Shown here: positions 1 to 10,250 of the stretch, one piece after another | How the letters are laid out: every line of letters starts with the position of its first letter | Numbering within the stretch: the first letter of the stretch is position 1 | NCBI GenBank assembly: GCA_951217055.1 | Contig: OX578277.1 | Span: 11,841,834-11,905,833, forward strand | Length of the DNA stretch: 64,000 nucleotides | From: Gerris lacustris | Lineage: Eukaryota > Arthropoda > Insecta > Hemiptera > Gerridae | Reading direction: 5' to 3' | Made by a program: the position numbers and the translations under genes | The notes under the pieces: model-generated | What the model was told of the DNA's origin: nothing | Database searches by the model: none | Seen by the model: only the letters and a program-made list of their open reading frames with translations

Positions 1-43
1 TGGGGAAGGCTGGCCCCTTCGATCGTGAGAAAAAGCGATATAG

Positions 44-1087
44 TTAGTTTTTTTTTGTATTTAAAGATAACAGGTTTTGATCCAGCCACCTTTTTACTAA
101 AGATATACCTGTTGTGGCCTTTTGATAAACAGAAGGCCAACTTTTGCCTTTGAAAATTAATGCGCAGTCATCTGCAAAGCTGATGATAGCGTCTGCAAAG
201 TTCAATTCCAATAATTCGTTTATATAGCAAGAAAAGAGATTTGGTGAAATAGATGTACCTTGAGGGGAACCACTAATTATTTCAGCTTCAGAGCTAAGAG
301 TACCACTGATTCTAGTGACTTGCTTACGACAAGATATGTAGCTAGTTATAAGTTTTAAGAAAACACCCCTTATTCCAAGGTTATCTAATTTATTTAGCAA
401 TAGAGAGTGACTAATCGAGTCAAACGCCTTTTTTATGTCCAAAAAAATAACTAAGCACTTCCTTTTATCATCTAATTCCGTAATAACTTGAGAGACCAGA
501 TTTTCCATAGCATCCGAAGTACTCTTTTTCTCTCTAAAACCAAATTGATTTTCCGATATGAGGTCATGTCTATCGAGAAAACTAGTTAGTCGGAATTTTA
601 AACATTTTTCAAATAATTTGGCTACGTTAGAAATGACAGATATCGGCCTATAATTACCTGGGTCCGACTTTTCACCCTCACCTTTATAAATAGGTGTCAC
701 GACCGCCAGTTTGAATTTGTCAGGGAAAATCCCTTGGGATAAGCACTGATTAAATAAATATTGTAAGGGCGGTACTAGACTTTCTCTATTATCTTTAAGG
801 TACAAAGCCTTTATGCCATCTAGACCCGGGGAGCTATCATTACTTAATGAGTGAATATGTCTATTTAATTCTAACTTAGTAATAGGAGAAGACAATATAG
901 AATCTTCCGATAGATTTTCCGACTTAGGTCGAGCTGTAAACTTACACTTACAGTTAGATCTGATATTATTATGAACTTCCGAACCAACATTAACAAAAAA
1001 GTTATTAAAAGCCTCGGCTAGATCACTTTTGTCCTCTATAAGAATATTATTTATCTTCAGATTCTCTACATTGTTTTCTCCCTCACT
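44..1087 (-). pseudogene. LINE ORF2, reverse transcriptase part (frameshifted)
   Basis: Continues ORF2 in another frame from the A-run at 1087-1098. The first Met of the open stretch is at 895, but coding homology runs unbroken from 1087. RT blocks are clear: SPGLDGI, YRPISVIS, NQFGFR, AFDSISH, GSPQGTSISP and the catalytic FADD motif (in SFADDCALIF). It stops at TAA 44-46, directly after a run of 9 A (minus strand, 56-48). One A fewer would carry the frame on into a typical LINE RT continuation beginning KKTNY, off the left edge. Both breaks are single-base A-run length changes in otherwise well-preserved coding sequence. Confidence 0.85.
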
Positions 1088-2309
1088 TTTTTTTTTTTAA
1101 ACTTTCCCTTATAACCGACCACATTTTTTTCGAACTGATTTCATCTGTTCCATCGCGTATTTTATTTTTAAAGTATTCAAATTTGGATTTATTAATTAAT
1201 TTAATTAGTGTGTTTTTGTAGTATTTATGTTTGGCTATAAGCTTCTCGTCGAATGGACGTTTCTTTTTAAGCTGGTACAATTTGTCTCTTATTCTCAGGG
1301 AGTTCAGAATTGCTGGAGTAATATAAGGTTTTAAAATTTTTGTTTTACATGAAATTCTTCGAACGATTTGGTTACTACATTCAGTTATAATTTTTTGTAA
1401 CGTCTCAGTGAAAATCTCCGCAATAGAATTAACATCATTGAATTTATACAAGAAATCCCAGCTCAATGATTTAATATTTTCATTTATCTTCTCAATATCA
1501 ACTTTATTGAGTACCCATTCTTTTGGTTTATCACGTGATTTTATGCCAGGATAATTGATCATTATACCCGTAGGATAATGATCTGTTATTAACGAAGAGA
1601 GTATAAATGTTTGTAAAGTTTTAAAATTTTCAGATTTGACCATAATATGGTCTAGACATGATTGAGATTCACCACTCTCGCGTGTTACCATATTAATACC
1701 ACTCAAGAAACCTTCACTACTTAATATATCCAAATATTCATCTTTCAACTTATCGGTATTTTCACTTAAGATATTTATATTCAAATCTCCAAGAAGTAGG
1801 TGTTCTTTAAAATTTCGTTTAAGTTTTAAATAGTCAGAGAGGTTATTAATAAAAGAAGTTAGGTCAACTTGCCAAGATCTATATACTGAGGTTAAAAGAA
1901 TATTTTTATCCAAATACCTGATATGAAGAGACAAACTGTTACAGCCCTTGATGCATTCGTATTGAATATCCATTATATCTAGTTGAGATTTAACATACAC
2001 TATAATCCCCTCATTCTGATTTTTACCAGCATGGCTAAACGCCTTGTAACCGTCTAAATTAAAGGAGGAGTGAAAATCGGATAACCAAGCCTCCGTCAGT
2101 ACAACTACATCGAACTCTACATTTGTGTCCTGTAACAATACCTCTAGTTGATTAAAATTCTTGCCTACGCTACGTATGTTGGTATGAATAATTTTAAAGT
2201 TATAATTCTGCAATTTGCTAACATCGCAATTTTTTATTTTTATCGTATTTAAGCTTGAAAGATGATTTATTTCTTGTAAATATTGAAAAGTATTAACAGT
2301 GAATGCCAT
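1083..2309 (-). CDS. LINE ORF2, N-terminal apurinic/apyrimidinic-type endonuclease part
   Basis: 408 codons starting at 2309. The endonuclease nicks the genomic target so its 3' OH can prime reverse transcription. Motifs in order: HTNIRS near residue 42, LTEAWL near 71, the GDLNI motif near 175, CLDHI near 218 and the TDHYP catalytic His region near 243. These are the standard EEP-family blocks of LINE endonucleases. The frame ends with four lysines and a TGA at 1083-1085, immediately after a run of 12 A (minus strand, 1098-1087). The reverse transcriptase domain continues without a gap in the +1 frame, so this is the front half of one broken ORF2 rather than a separate gene. Confidence 0.88.
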   Translation of the reverse strand: MAFTVNTFQYLQEINHLSSLNTIKIKNCDVSKLQNYNFKIIHTNIRSVGKNFNQLEVLLQDTNVEFDVVVLTEAWLSDFHSSFNLDGYKAFSHAGKNQNEGIIVYVKSQLDIMDIQYECIKGCNSLSLHIRYLDKNILLTSVYRSWQVDLTSFINNLSDYLKLKRNFKEHLLLGDLNINILSENTDKLKDEYLDILSSEGFLSGINMVTRESGESQSCLDHIMVKSENFKTLQTFILSSLITDHYPTGIMINYPGIKSRDKPKEWVLNKVDIEKINENIKSLSWDFLYKFNDVNSIAEIFTETLQKIITECSNQIVRRISCKTKILKPYITPAILNSLRIRDKLYQLKKKRPFDEKLIAKHKYYKNTLIKLINKSKFEYFKNKIRDGTDEISSKKMWSVIRESLKKKK

Positions 2310-2319
2310 AAATTTAAAC

Positions 2320-3339
2320 TTATAGACGCTTGAGATCTGCTGCGTTTCTGATGACTAAAGGAGGATCCGATGACTCCTTTCTAACCAGCGTTTTATAGTT
2401 GGCCCTCCATACGTAAGTGTAGCCCTTCTCAAAAGCGGTTTTCCTAGTAAGATTGAACAGTTGTTTTTGATACACGGTCATATGTTCAGACAAGAAGAAT
2501 CGGCCTTCAGGAAGGTTAGGTGAAATTAATTTTAAAGAAATTCCTGGGGCTGCACAATCAGATTTTGCAAGTTCTTTGTACTTTGCCAGCCAGACATCTC
2601 TTGTGAATCTCCGGGTAAATTTAATAACGATTGATTTGTGTAAACTAGGGTCTTTATTAGGAAGACGATGAGTCACACTGATGTCAGCATCATCGTAGTG
2701 AATGTTCAGTGCTGCTGAGATATGTTGTAAGATAGTTCTCACATTCTCACCCTTTGTTTCGGGGATACCAACAATCAACAGATTATCACGGCGAGAATAT
2801 TGATTTTGTGTCTCTATGGATACATTAAGATCTTCAACTTTTTTAATCAAATCAGAGTTTTCTTCGTCTTTTACAACTAAATCTTGTTTGAGAGAAGCAA
2901 CTTCATTTTTTAGTGAATTATTTTCCTTTTCCAAACAGCCGACTTTCCCTTCGAGCGTAAGTATTTTACTTTCAAAGGTGGCAAAACGAGTGTTTAATCC
3001 GTTTACTATCTCTTTGGAGGAATCTAAAGTACTTTTCATCTGTCTTAATTCTTCTGACAGGGAGGCATGCGAGTTTTGCAAGTTTTCAGATAATTGTTTT
3101 ATTAATTTTTCTAGTGAAGAATTTTTACAATCACTACACTTCCACTTATCTCTATTTGCTTTACTCATTTTTTTGAAGTTAGATAGCGAATCACTTACTG
3201 AGTGACATAGCCAGTGACAGGATAAATTACATGCACCGCAGTTTAAAAATTCGTTGTCCGGAAAGGACTTACTACATGAAATGCAATATACTGCAGACAT
3301 ATTTGAGCTAAAGTTCCGACAATTCAATTTAGATTGCAA
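2320..3339 (-). CDS. LINE ORF1 protein (PHD-like zinc finger, coiled coil, FP-like C-terminal domain)
   Basis: An intact 339-codon ORF. ORF1 proteins of non-LTR elements bind the element RNA and form the ribonucleoprotein needed for target-primed reverse transcription. Residues about 19-72 carry a Cys/His pattern of PHD type (CISC, CGAC, CHWLCH, CSDC). Residues about 75-180 are rich in Leu/Glu/Lys heptads, predicting a long coiled coil. From about residue 180 the SRRDNLLIVGIPE motif and the following alpha/beta stretch resemble the baculovirus FP-type domain common in ORF1 of CR1/Jockey LINEs. A second in-frame Met 13 residues in (MSAVYCISC) may be the true start, because the zinc finger begins right after it. 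The stop is 10 bases before the ORF2 start. No break is seen, so this ORF could still be functional. Confidence 0.85.
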   Translation of the reverse strand: MQSKLNCRNFSSNMSAVYCISCSKSFPDNEFLNCGACNLSCHWLCHSVSDSLSNFKKMSKANRDKWKCSDCKNSSLEKLIKQLSENLQNSHASLSEELRQMKSTLDSSKEIVNGLNTRFATFESKILTLEGKVGCLEKENNSLKNEVASLKQDLVVKDEENSDLIKKVEDLNVSIETQNQYSRRDNLLIVGIPETKGENVRTILQHISAALNIHYDDADISVTHRLPNKDPSLHKSIVIKFTRRFTRDVWLAKYKELAKSDCAAPGISLKLISPNLPEGRFFLSEHMTVYQKQLFNLTRKTAFEKGYTYVWRANYKTLVRKESSDPPLVIRNAADLKRL

Positions 3340-3477
3340 TTTTAATTAAAAAAAAAAAACGTATTAATAACGAGACTATTTGGCAATAAAACACACAGAC
3401 TAGTTCAACTGTATAGTATCAAAGAGCACTCCCGAGAGCGATAAACAGAGGTGCGTTATCTACCGTGTCCGATATTC

Positions 3478-3770
3478 TCCTCATTTTCGTCATAATGACA
3501 TAAATCAATCATTGTTTTTCACTAAAAAAAACTCTATATAAACAGTTACTTTAATTAAGCAAACATCAAATTAGTTTGGTTAAATGTAAACAAACTCCGC
3601 TAATCGTGCGTTGAGGTGAAGAATTCTTCTTTTTTTCACGCACTAGGGCGGAAAAAAGAGGAATTATGAAACGCGCATGCGCAATGAATACAAGTACGTG
3701 AAGAATCACTTTCTACGCATCTAAACAGAGATACAATGTTTTATATTTCGTATCAGTCGTAGATAAAATA
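3478..3770 (-). mobile_element. Crypton-like non-autonomous element, copy A (truncated)
   Basis: Partial copy of the family described at 31859-32427. It retains the terminal box (CGTAGATA near 3770), the GCGCATGCGC box, the GAATTC hairpin region and the ATG of the short ORF (CAT at 3508-3510). It is cut off at about 3478, where the LINE 5' end begins, so the LINE most likely inserted here. Confidence 0.75.
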
Positions 3771-4399
3771 TAATAATGTTTCAATATTCCTTGATAAATC
3801 TTGAATAAAATATTCTGGATATTCCCTGTTACTGATGACGGCTGTCTTGAATTAATGTAGGACGACCGACGTGACGTGACGTTTTACATTTTGTAACTGG
3901 TAACTGTGGTAGCAGTAAAGTAAGGTTTCTCTGTATTAATTTAAAAGTGGGATTTACTTCTCTGACACGTGACTTCTCGGGACGAAGTTCACCGTGACTT
4001 GCAAAGTCTGGACGCACAGTGGGGGTAGTTTCTGTTTTTGAAAAATAGTATTATATGGAACAATTTTACAATTATATAATTAGAAAATTTTCAATTAATA
4101 TGAAAGTTTTGGATTTGAGGCATTTTCCTTCTTAGAAACTTCACAATATGTATAGCTTGTACACTTGTACGAGCACTTTAACATGCATAAAAAAAATCCC
4201 TTAACATTACATGAAAAGATTTCTCTTCTCGGAACGAACAAAATATAAACACCTTATTTAGCTGGCAAGAACGAGGGGGGTTTAATATAAAATAGGAAAC
4301 CCTAAAAATATCGTAATACCTACTCTATGTAGTACCTATATATATACTATTCTATGTAACAGCATATTTCACTGGTTTTTGATGTAAGGAAATATATTT
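3771..4399. other. Spacer between two inverted Crypton-like copies
   Basis: AT-rich sequence separating copy A (-) and copy B (+), which face away from each other. No gene or element recognised. The small open frame at 3829-4017 has no recognisable motif. Confidence 0.5.
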
Positions 4400-4965
4400 T
4401 ATCTACGATGATACGAAATATGTATAAACATTATATCTCTGTTTAGATGCATAAAAAGTGATTCTTTTCGTATCTGTATTCATTGCGCATGCGCTTCATA
4501 ATGAGGTGAAGAATTCCTCTTTTTTTCGCCCTAGGTCCGAAAAAAAGGGATTCTTTACCTAAACGCACGATTAGCGAGTTTGTTTACATTCTAATTTGCT
4601 GTTTGTTTAATTAAAGTAACTGTTTATATCGAGTTTTAAGAGAAACAATGAGTGATTTAAGTGATTATGAAGAAAATGAGGAGAATTATACACCTTCCCA
4701 AATAATTAATTCGGCACAAAATACAACTAATAAATTAATATCATCTTAATCAAAAGAGAAATACGAACTTACATACAAGAAGTTTATTAAATTTTTTTCT
4801 GTATTTATTATTAAAATCCACAATCGTAGATAAAGTACGGTTCGCAATTCGTGCGAAAACAGGATTTTGCTTTGCTCGTGTGGTTTTACTATCCTCGCTG
4901 TCGCTCGGGTGCAAACTCCACACTCGCATGCAAAATGCTACTTTCCGCACTCGACGCGTAATGTA
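4400..4965 (+). mobile_element. Crypton-like non-autonomous element, copy B
   Basis: Full-length copy: terminal TATCTACGATG box, GCGCATGCGC, imperfect hairpin at about 4503-4560, start of the short ORF at 4648 (ATGAGTGATTTAAGTG), a second TATCTACGATTG box in inverse orientation near 4820-4832, and the terminal hairpin block rich in GCATTTTGC/GCAAAATGC ending near CGCGTAATGTA. The ORF is damaged by an in-frame stop after the ISS residues. Confidence 0.8.
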
Positions 4966-5640
4966 CTATTCCGAATAATCGGTAAATCTGAAACTAGTTC
5001 AATTTTATCCTCAAATTGTATTATATCTACAAACAAAGTAGTCAACCAGCAGTCAACCTTAGTCAGTTCATGGGGTAAAACTTAAAGTACCTCTTGACTT
5101 ATGAAACCTTAAGACATAATAGCCGCCGGCAAACGCTTTCATGAAAGACAATAATAACCTTCTTTTATAATGGTGTAACACACCCAGATCTTGTTCAAAC
5201 TTAATCCACACAGGAAAATAAAGACAATGAAGTAACACAAAAAAGAAAAACTTTTTTCTAATTCTTCTCATCTTTCTTCTTATGATCTTTGTCGGTATCT
5301 TTCTTTTGTTTTTGGCTTCTTTTCATTATCAAATTTTTTTTGTGTGTGTGGTTTTGTCATAAAAAACAAAACAAATAATGTGACATATGATACTTTAATA
5401 AGTTTTTTTTTTTTTTTAAAGAAAAAAAGGTAAACACACCATATGGTTTGAATTAGAGATAGGAAGGTTATCCTGTGACACGTGCCGCGTGCCGATGATG
5501 TACGATGAACTGAAGGAAACACCGAAACTCAAAAGAATTGTTTTTTTAAAGGAGGAACATCTGCTTTGATTTTCAGAAGAAGCATAATTCCTTGTCTTTA
5601 AGGCATTGTTTTAATTAAATGAAAGATGTTTTACATCATA
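4966..5640. other. AT-rich spacer, no gene seen
   Basis: Contains T- and A-runs (for example 5405-5418) and small chance open frames on both strands. None has a recognisable domain or splice context. Confidence 0.5.
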
Positions 5641-5654
5641 ATCATGATGCTCTA

Positions 5655-5800
5655 AAGTCAATAGTGACATCTGCTCGGCCATTATTGAATCAAGGTTAAG
5701 GTTACGGGATCGATCCCAGGCCATAACACTTTGATTTCCATACCACACTATCGATCACACCGTATTCGAATAAGCGGTGCATTGCTAATTTAAAAGGAAT
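5655..5800 (+). repeat. Candidate tRNA-derived SINE
   Basis: A block GGCCATTATTGAATCAAGGT followed by GGGATCGATCCC resembles a Pol III A-like/B-box pair. A second, diverged copy with the same order lies at 19660-19800 (GGCCATCTATGAATCAAGGT, then GAGTTCGATCCCG). Downstream similarity is weak, so the 3' boundary is uncertain. Confidence 0.4.
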
Positions 5801-6559
5801 TGATTAAAACTTCGTGACAATCGAACAACCTCTTGTCAGTTGCTATATTCCCGATACAAATTTGACGATTTTTTTTCCAGGCCTGGTACTATTATTACAG
5901 GTTTAGAATGGAGTATTGCAGGGACAGCCTATATTGTTTTTAATATTATGAATTCAATAGGAACAAACGTTTATTCAAATGAAATGGGCTTTAGTACTTG
6001 TATCATTTTACATAAAGCTACAACCACCAGGGCCGATTTAACAATTTTCCGCCCCTAGGCACTATTTATACAACCACTACTCCCCCCCCCCCCCCCCCCT
6101 TTAAAACAATTACCTACTTACTATTCATTTAGAGACAGGACTAATTTTTTGCGTAGCGTACCATATTGGTCATTTGGTCAACCAGGAACCCTCCTAATAA
6201 TATTAATATAGTTTTCCTAATAATATTATAATATTTTTAGCCTATACAATATGATGTGTACTATTGGTTAAGTTAATGAAAATACAAACAACTCGGTTAC
6301 AGTTTTTTAATTTATGGTAGTGGTAGGTACATTGTACACAGCCCTATTCAAATCTTTTATAAAAAAAAAAACTGGTGGATTTCTGGTTACATAGCTACTT
6401 GGCTTTATAAATGGTTTTCTTATAGCAGAACAAAAGATTGTCTTAGAAAAGAGAAAATAATGTCATGGATATTTATTATACTAATAAGAATATTCATTGC
6501 TGACTAAAAATAAACAAATTAACACACTGCACACTTTGCCAACATGTTTAAATTTACTT
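5801..6559. other. Spacer with a C-homopolymer
   Basis: Holds a run of about 19 C at 6082-6100 and A/T-rich sequence. The open frame 5840-6058 encodes no motif I recognise, and its end overlaps a repeated GCCCCTAGGCAC-type block also found near 7225-7240. Confidence 0.4.
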
Positions 6560-7125
6560 TACCTACGATTGATACGAAATATAAACATTGTATCTCTGTT
6601 TAGATGCGTAGAAAGTGATTCTTTACGTACTTGCATTCATTGCGCATGCGCGGCTCATAGTTCTGAAGAATTCCTCTTCTTTACCACTCTAGGGCGGTAA
6701 AGAAGAGGGATGCTTCAGCTTTACGCACGATTAGCGAGTTTGTTTACTTTTAACAAAACTAATTTTCTGTTCTTTTATTAAAGTAACTGGATATATCGAG
6801 TTTTTAGTGAAAAACAATGTGTGAATCAAGTGACTTTGACGAATATGTGGAGAATAATACTCCTCAAGAAATAATTAATTCGGCAAAAAATACGCTCAAG
6901 AATTAATGCCATCTTTATCAAAAGAGAGATACGAACTTACAGCAAGTTTATTTTTCTCTGTATTTATTATTTAAATCTAACAATCGCAGATAAAGTACGG
7001 TACGCAACTCGGTACGAACTCGTGTGGCATTTTGCATAGCTCGTGTGGTTTTACTACCCTCGCTATCGCTCGGGTGCAAACTCCACCTCCACACTCGCAT
7101 GCAAAATGCTACTTTCGCACTCTAC
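6560..7125 (+). mobile_element. Crypton-like non-autonomous element, copy C
   Basis: Starts with TACCTACGATTGATACG and carries GCGCATGCGC, a long hairpin centred near 6690 (CTTCTTTACC / GGTAAAGAAG) and the short ORF start at 6817 (ATGTGTGAATCAAGTG). It ends in the GCAAAATGC block near 7110. The outer end lacks the usual GCGTAATGTA, so the right terminus is degraded. Confidence 0.8.
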
Positions 7126-7656
7126 TATTAAATTGGTTTTCTTCTTGCTTTTTTTGCTGAAAACTCGTCTATTTGGCCGTCAACAGCCATCTTAGCAATA
7201 AACCCCGCGGCCGCTGCCGCCCCCTAGTGCTGCCGCCCCTAGGCACGTGCCTATAGTGCCTAGTGGAAAATCCGGCACTGACAAGCACTCAGTTGCTTAA
7301 CGTGTCACTTGGACAAAACTTTATACATTTAACAGCGTTTCTCATCCCAAACCAAACCCCACAAGTTTGCCAACATATCATAGATTAAATGATAAAATTA
7401 AAACAATATTAGCTAATTTTAATAGCATTAAAATTCCGGTAAATTATCTGACTGCTTATACTATATGCGGATACAAGTTTACTCCTCATACTTTGACCTC
7501 TCTCCTTTAACTCCATGCGGTTCAATTCACGCTGTTGATTTCAGAATCTTAACCTGGAATATATATCAGCGTGCATTCTACCGTTCCCCTAAGAATGGCT
7601 GGCCGTACCACTATATTTGAAGTATTTGTATTTTAATGTTGTTGTGGTTTTTTCAG
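7126..7656. other. Presumed Fer2 upstream intron sequence
   Basis: No gene seen. Includes a GC-rich patch at 7190-7270 with repeated GCCCCTAGGCAC-type words. Upstream Fer2 coding exons were looked for here and not found. Confidence 0.45.
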
Positions 7657-7771
7657 ATGACTGTCTTGATCCTCACGGTGGCATGGAACTGTATTGTGGA
7701 AACGGATCTAACTCACCATGTCGTGCCCAGAGACAGACGGCAACATCGCGGGAGAGGAAGAGGATGCTAAG
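7657..7771 (+). CDS. Fer2: Fer2-like bHLH factor, exon with the basic region
   Basis: Fer2 (48-related-2) is a class A bHLH transcription factor acting in the nucleus as a dimer with Daughterless-type partners on E-boxes. In Drosophila it is needed for subsets of dopaminergic and clock neurons. This exon follows the acceptor TTTTTTCAG and enters in phase 2. It encodes a Cys/Gly/Asn-rich stretch and then the basic region CRAQRQTATSRERKRML, and ends at 7771 in front of GTCTGA. Joining to 11365 gives [13 protein letters not shown] without a frame break. Oddity: the usual AAN(V/I)RER basic motif reads TATSRER, so the nearly invariant Asn is Thr. The donor is weaker than GTAAGT. Exons encoding the N-terminus are not recognised in the window. 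Confidence 0.8.
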
Positions 7772-7799
7772 GTCTGATCCTACGTCTAGGGAATCCAGT

Positions 7800-8680
7800 C
7801 GACCACCTGTTAAGATGTAAGATCTCCCAACCTCCTTAAGAACAAACATAGTGTCCAGAAGTTAATGAATTATAAGAGGGTACATGGGTTCTGATGACCT
7901 CCCTACTTCCTTAAGAATAAACATGGTGTCCAGAAGTTAATGAATTATAAGAGGGTACATGGGTTCTGATGACCTCCCTACTTCCTTAAGAATAAACATA
8001 GTGTCCAGAAGTTAATGAATTATAAGAGGGTACATGGGTTCTGATGACCTCCCTACTTCCTTAAGAATAAACATATGTCCAGAAGTTAATGAATTACTAG
8101 AAGGTGCATGGGTTATGTTTAACTTTAATACATTCCAACCTGCTCAAAAACAAACATATTGTCCAGAAGTTGATGAATTATTAGTAGGCACATGAGTCCT
8201 GATGACGATGACCTCCCAACTTCCTTAAGAACAAACATAGTGTCCAGAAGTTGATGAATTATTAGTAGGCACATGAGTCCTGATGACGACGACCTTCCAA
8301 CTTCCTTAAGAACAAACAAAGTGTCCAAAAGTTGATGAATTATTAGTAGGCACATGAGTCCTGATGACGATGACCTCCCAACTTCCTTAAGAACAAACAC
8401 AGTGTCCAAAAGTTGATGAATTATTAGTAGGCACATGAGTCCTGATGACGATGACCTCCCAACTTCCTTAAGAACAAACATAGTGTCCAGAAGGTTATAA
8501 ATTATTAGCAGTTACATGGGATCTATTTAACATGTAAGACATACCAACCTCCTTATGAACAAACATTATATCCAGAAGTTAATACCTTACTAGTAGTTAC
8601 AAGGGTTCTGTTTAACATAAAAGACATCTTAACCTGCTCAAGAACAAACACAGTGTAAGTTGATGAGTTATCAGTAGGTA
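7800..8680 (+). repeat. Minisatellite array of 75-81 bp units
   Basis: Direct repeats of a unit containing GTGTCCAGAAGTTAATGAAT and ACTTCCTTAAGAAC. About four 75-bp units are followed by four 81-bp units and then more diverged units. The array starts about 30 bases after the Fer2 exon donor and continues at 9484-9620 beyond an inserted mariner. The 81-bp units are divisible by three, which creates a spurious open frame on the minus strand. Confidence 0.9.
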
Positions 8681-9483
8681 CGTAGGTAGGCTGAAAAGTA
8701 ATGCACACATGCTTGTAGAACGCAAATAAAATTACCTTTAGAAGCACGCAAGGCGGCATTTGGTAGTGACACTCCCAGTTTAAAGGTTTTTTATGGTGAC
8801 GATGCTGTTGATAGGTCAATTGAAATCGATGGGTACTAAAATTCTTGCTTGAGAGCGAGGAAAAGCCATAAATGTTGAATAACCACGCAGTGGACATCCA
8901 ATCATTGCAGCAGACGATAAACATGGCAAACTCGTTGACGATTTGATTAAAAATTATTTGACCAAAAGAAGCCGGACACGATCCTTAGATATTCCAATAT
9001 GGTTTGCGATATGCTTTTGAGTGATTCGCCGGCCATTTTGAATCAAATTGTCGACGAGTTTGTGATGTTTATCGTCTGTTGCAGTTATCGGACGTCCGCT
9101 GCGTGGTTCATCATTAAGTATGGCTTTTTCAGGCTCGCAAGCACAAAATTTTATTTTCCATTGATTTACAGTGATGATCAACAGCATCCTCACCGTAAAA
9201 AAAAACCTTTAAACGATGACAAATCTCAGTAGGAGTCACTTTTTCAGCTGTCAACAAGTTCGATAATAGCACGCTGTTCAACTCGCGTTTACATAGCACT
9301 AGAACACGTCTCCATACTTTGCTGCTCAAAATTCACTGGATGAACCTCAACGCCTTCAAATTGCGCATGCTTATAGAGGGTGAGTGCCTCTATGCGCCAA
9401 TCAAATGCCGCCTTGCGCACTTCTGAAGGTCATTTCGTGCGCGTTCTACAAGCATGTGTGCATTACTTTTCAGCCTACCTACG
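8681..9483. mobile_element. Palindromic mariner derivative (two 5' halves head to head)
   Basis: 803 bp bounded by inverted ends CGTAGGTAGGCTGAAAAGTA, with TA on both sides (8679-8680 and 9484-9485), inserted inside the minisatellite. The right half read on the minus strand encodes the mariner N-terminal HTH region (LTAEKVTPTEICHRLKV, then LNDEPRSGRP and RRITQKHIANHIGISKDRV). The left half read on the plus strand encodes the same region in decayed form (SLKVFYGDDAVDRS). The catalytic DDD part is absent. It is therefore a deletion-fusion of two transposase fronts, not an intact transposon. Confidence 0.88.
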
Positions 9484-9620
9484 TATATGGGTTCTGGTTT
9501 GGCCATGGGATGAACTAAGTATTCCTTTTAATGTCGTTAGTAAAATACCTATAATGACTACCAGAAGTAGATGGTTCTTTGTACATAGGTTCTATTTAGG
9601 ACATAGGGGGGTGGTTACAG
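9484..9620 (+). repeat. Continuation of the 75-81 bp minisatellite
   Basis: Diverged units (TATGGGTTCTGGTTTG, then GTACATAGGTTCTATTTAG) resume directly after the mariner. They reconstruct the pre-insertion sequence across a single TA. Confidence 0.65.
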
Positions 9621-10250
9621 ATTAATTTTAGTCGTATTTGTAAAATCTATATACCACTGACCGACTCTTCTCATTATCTCTGGAACCAATGGACTACGAC
9701 CATGAAATTTTGTAGGTAGGTTACTCTTAGGCTGTAGGTACTAAAGATACAGTATTACAGGATGACAAAACCTCTGCATTTGGCATTTTCTAAAAAGTTA
9801 GCATTTGACAATGCTTTTCCAGTTGTGGGAATCAATTTCATCTAAATATTATCGCATAGGAAAATAATTCTAATCATTCTTGATGATATATTATAAACAT
9901 ATTAAATTGAATTAAAAATAAGATATTAATAATAAGCTTCCATAGTGAAGCACGGGAATGCTGATAGTGTTTATATGTCCAGTAGCGTAAATAAGATCCT
10001 CAATCTCCATTAAAACATAAAAATGGGCATCCAAGATGGTTTAATACAAAATGTTTTTGTCTTTAACAAAAATACAGATTTAACTCCTTGCAATTGTTTA
10101 ATTTATCTCATGATGTAATTAGTTAAAAATTCAAAGCATGCACAATATTGACTGGTTCTCTAGACTTAATTTATATTATTTAGTAGCTTTAGATTGTTTT
10201 ATCTTTATTAACTGATATTTTATTATTATTTGTGTCATATTTATATTTAC
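9621..10250. other. Fer2 intron sequence, nothing recognised
   Basis: AT-rich, with an ATCTCTGGAACCAATGGACTACGACC-type dispersed repeat word. No coding exon or element boundary seen. Confidence 0.4.

Larger units (their letters stand above)
1..3470 (-). mobile_element. Non-LTR retrotransposon (LINE), CR1/Jockey-like, 3' end off the window
   Basis: Read on the minus strand, the element shows a short 5' leader (about 3340-3470), ORF1 with a zinc finger, and ORF2 with an endonuclease followed by a reverse transcriptase. ORF2 starts 10 bases after the ORF1 stop, the usual two-ORF LINE layout. The 5' boundary lies near 3470, where the sequence changes abruptly into a truncated Crypton-like element, so the LINE probably inserted into that element. 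The 3' part (RT thumb, UTR, tail) lies left of base 1. The order of domains and the style of ORF1 fit the CR1/Jockey group; the exact clade is not determined. Confidence 0.9.

Noticed and set aside
4750..5085. Overlapping frames on both strands around the Crypton-like copy B end
   Set aside because: Shadows of the hairpin block (GCTTTGCTCGTGTGG / CCACACTCGCATGC); they recur in each copy.
5840..6058. 72-residue + strand frame as a possible upstream Fer2 exon
   Set aside because: No similarity to bHLH N-termini, no matching phase-2 donor seen, and the end overlaps a repeated GCCCCTAGGCAC block.
8125..8481. Minus-strand open frame with a 27-residue repeat (FVLKEVGRSSSSG..)
   Set aside because: It is the translation of the 81-bp minisatellite; the period divisible by three keeps the frame open. 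No start context or family.
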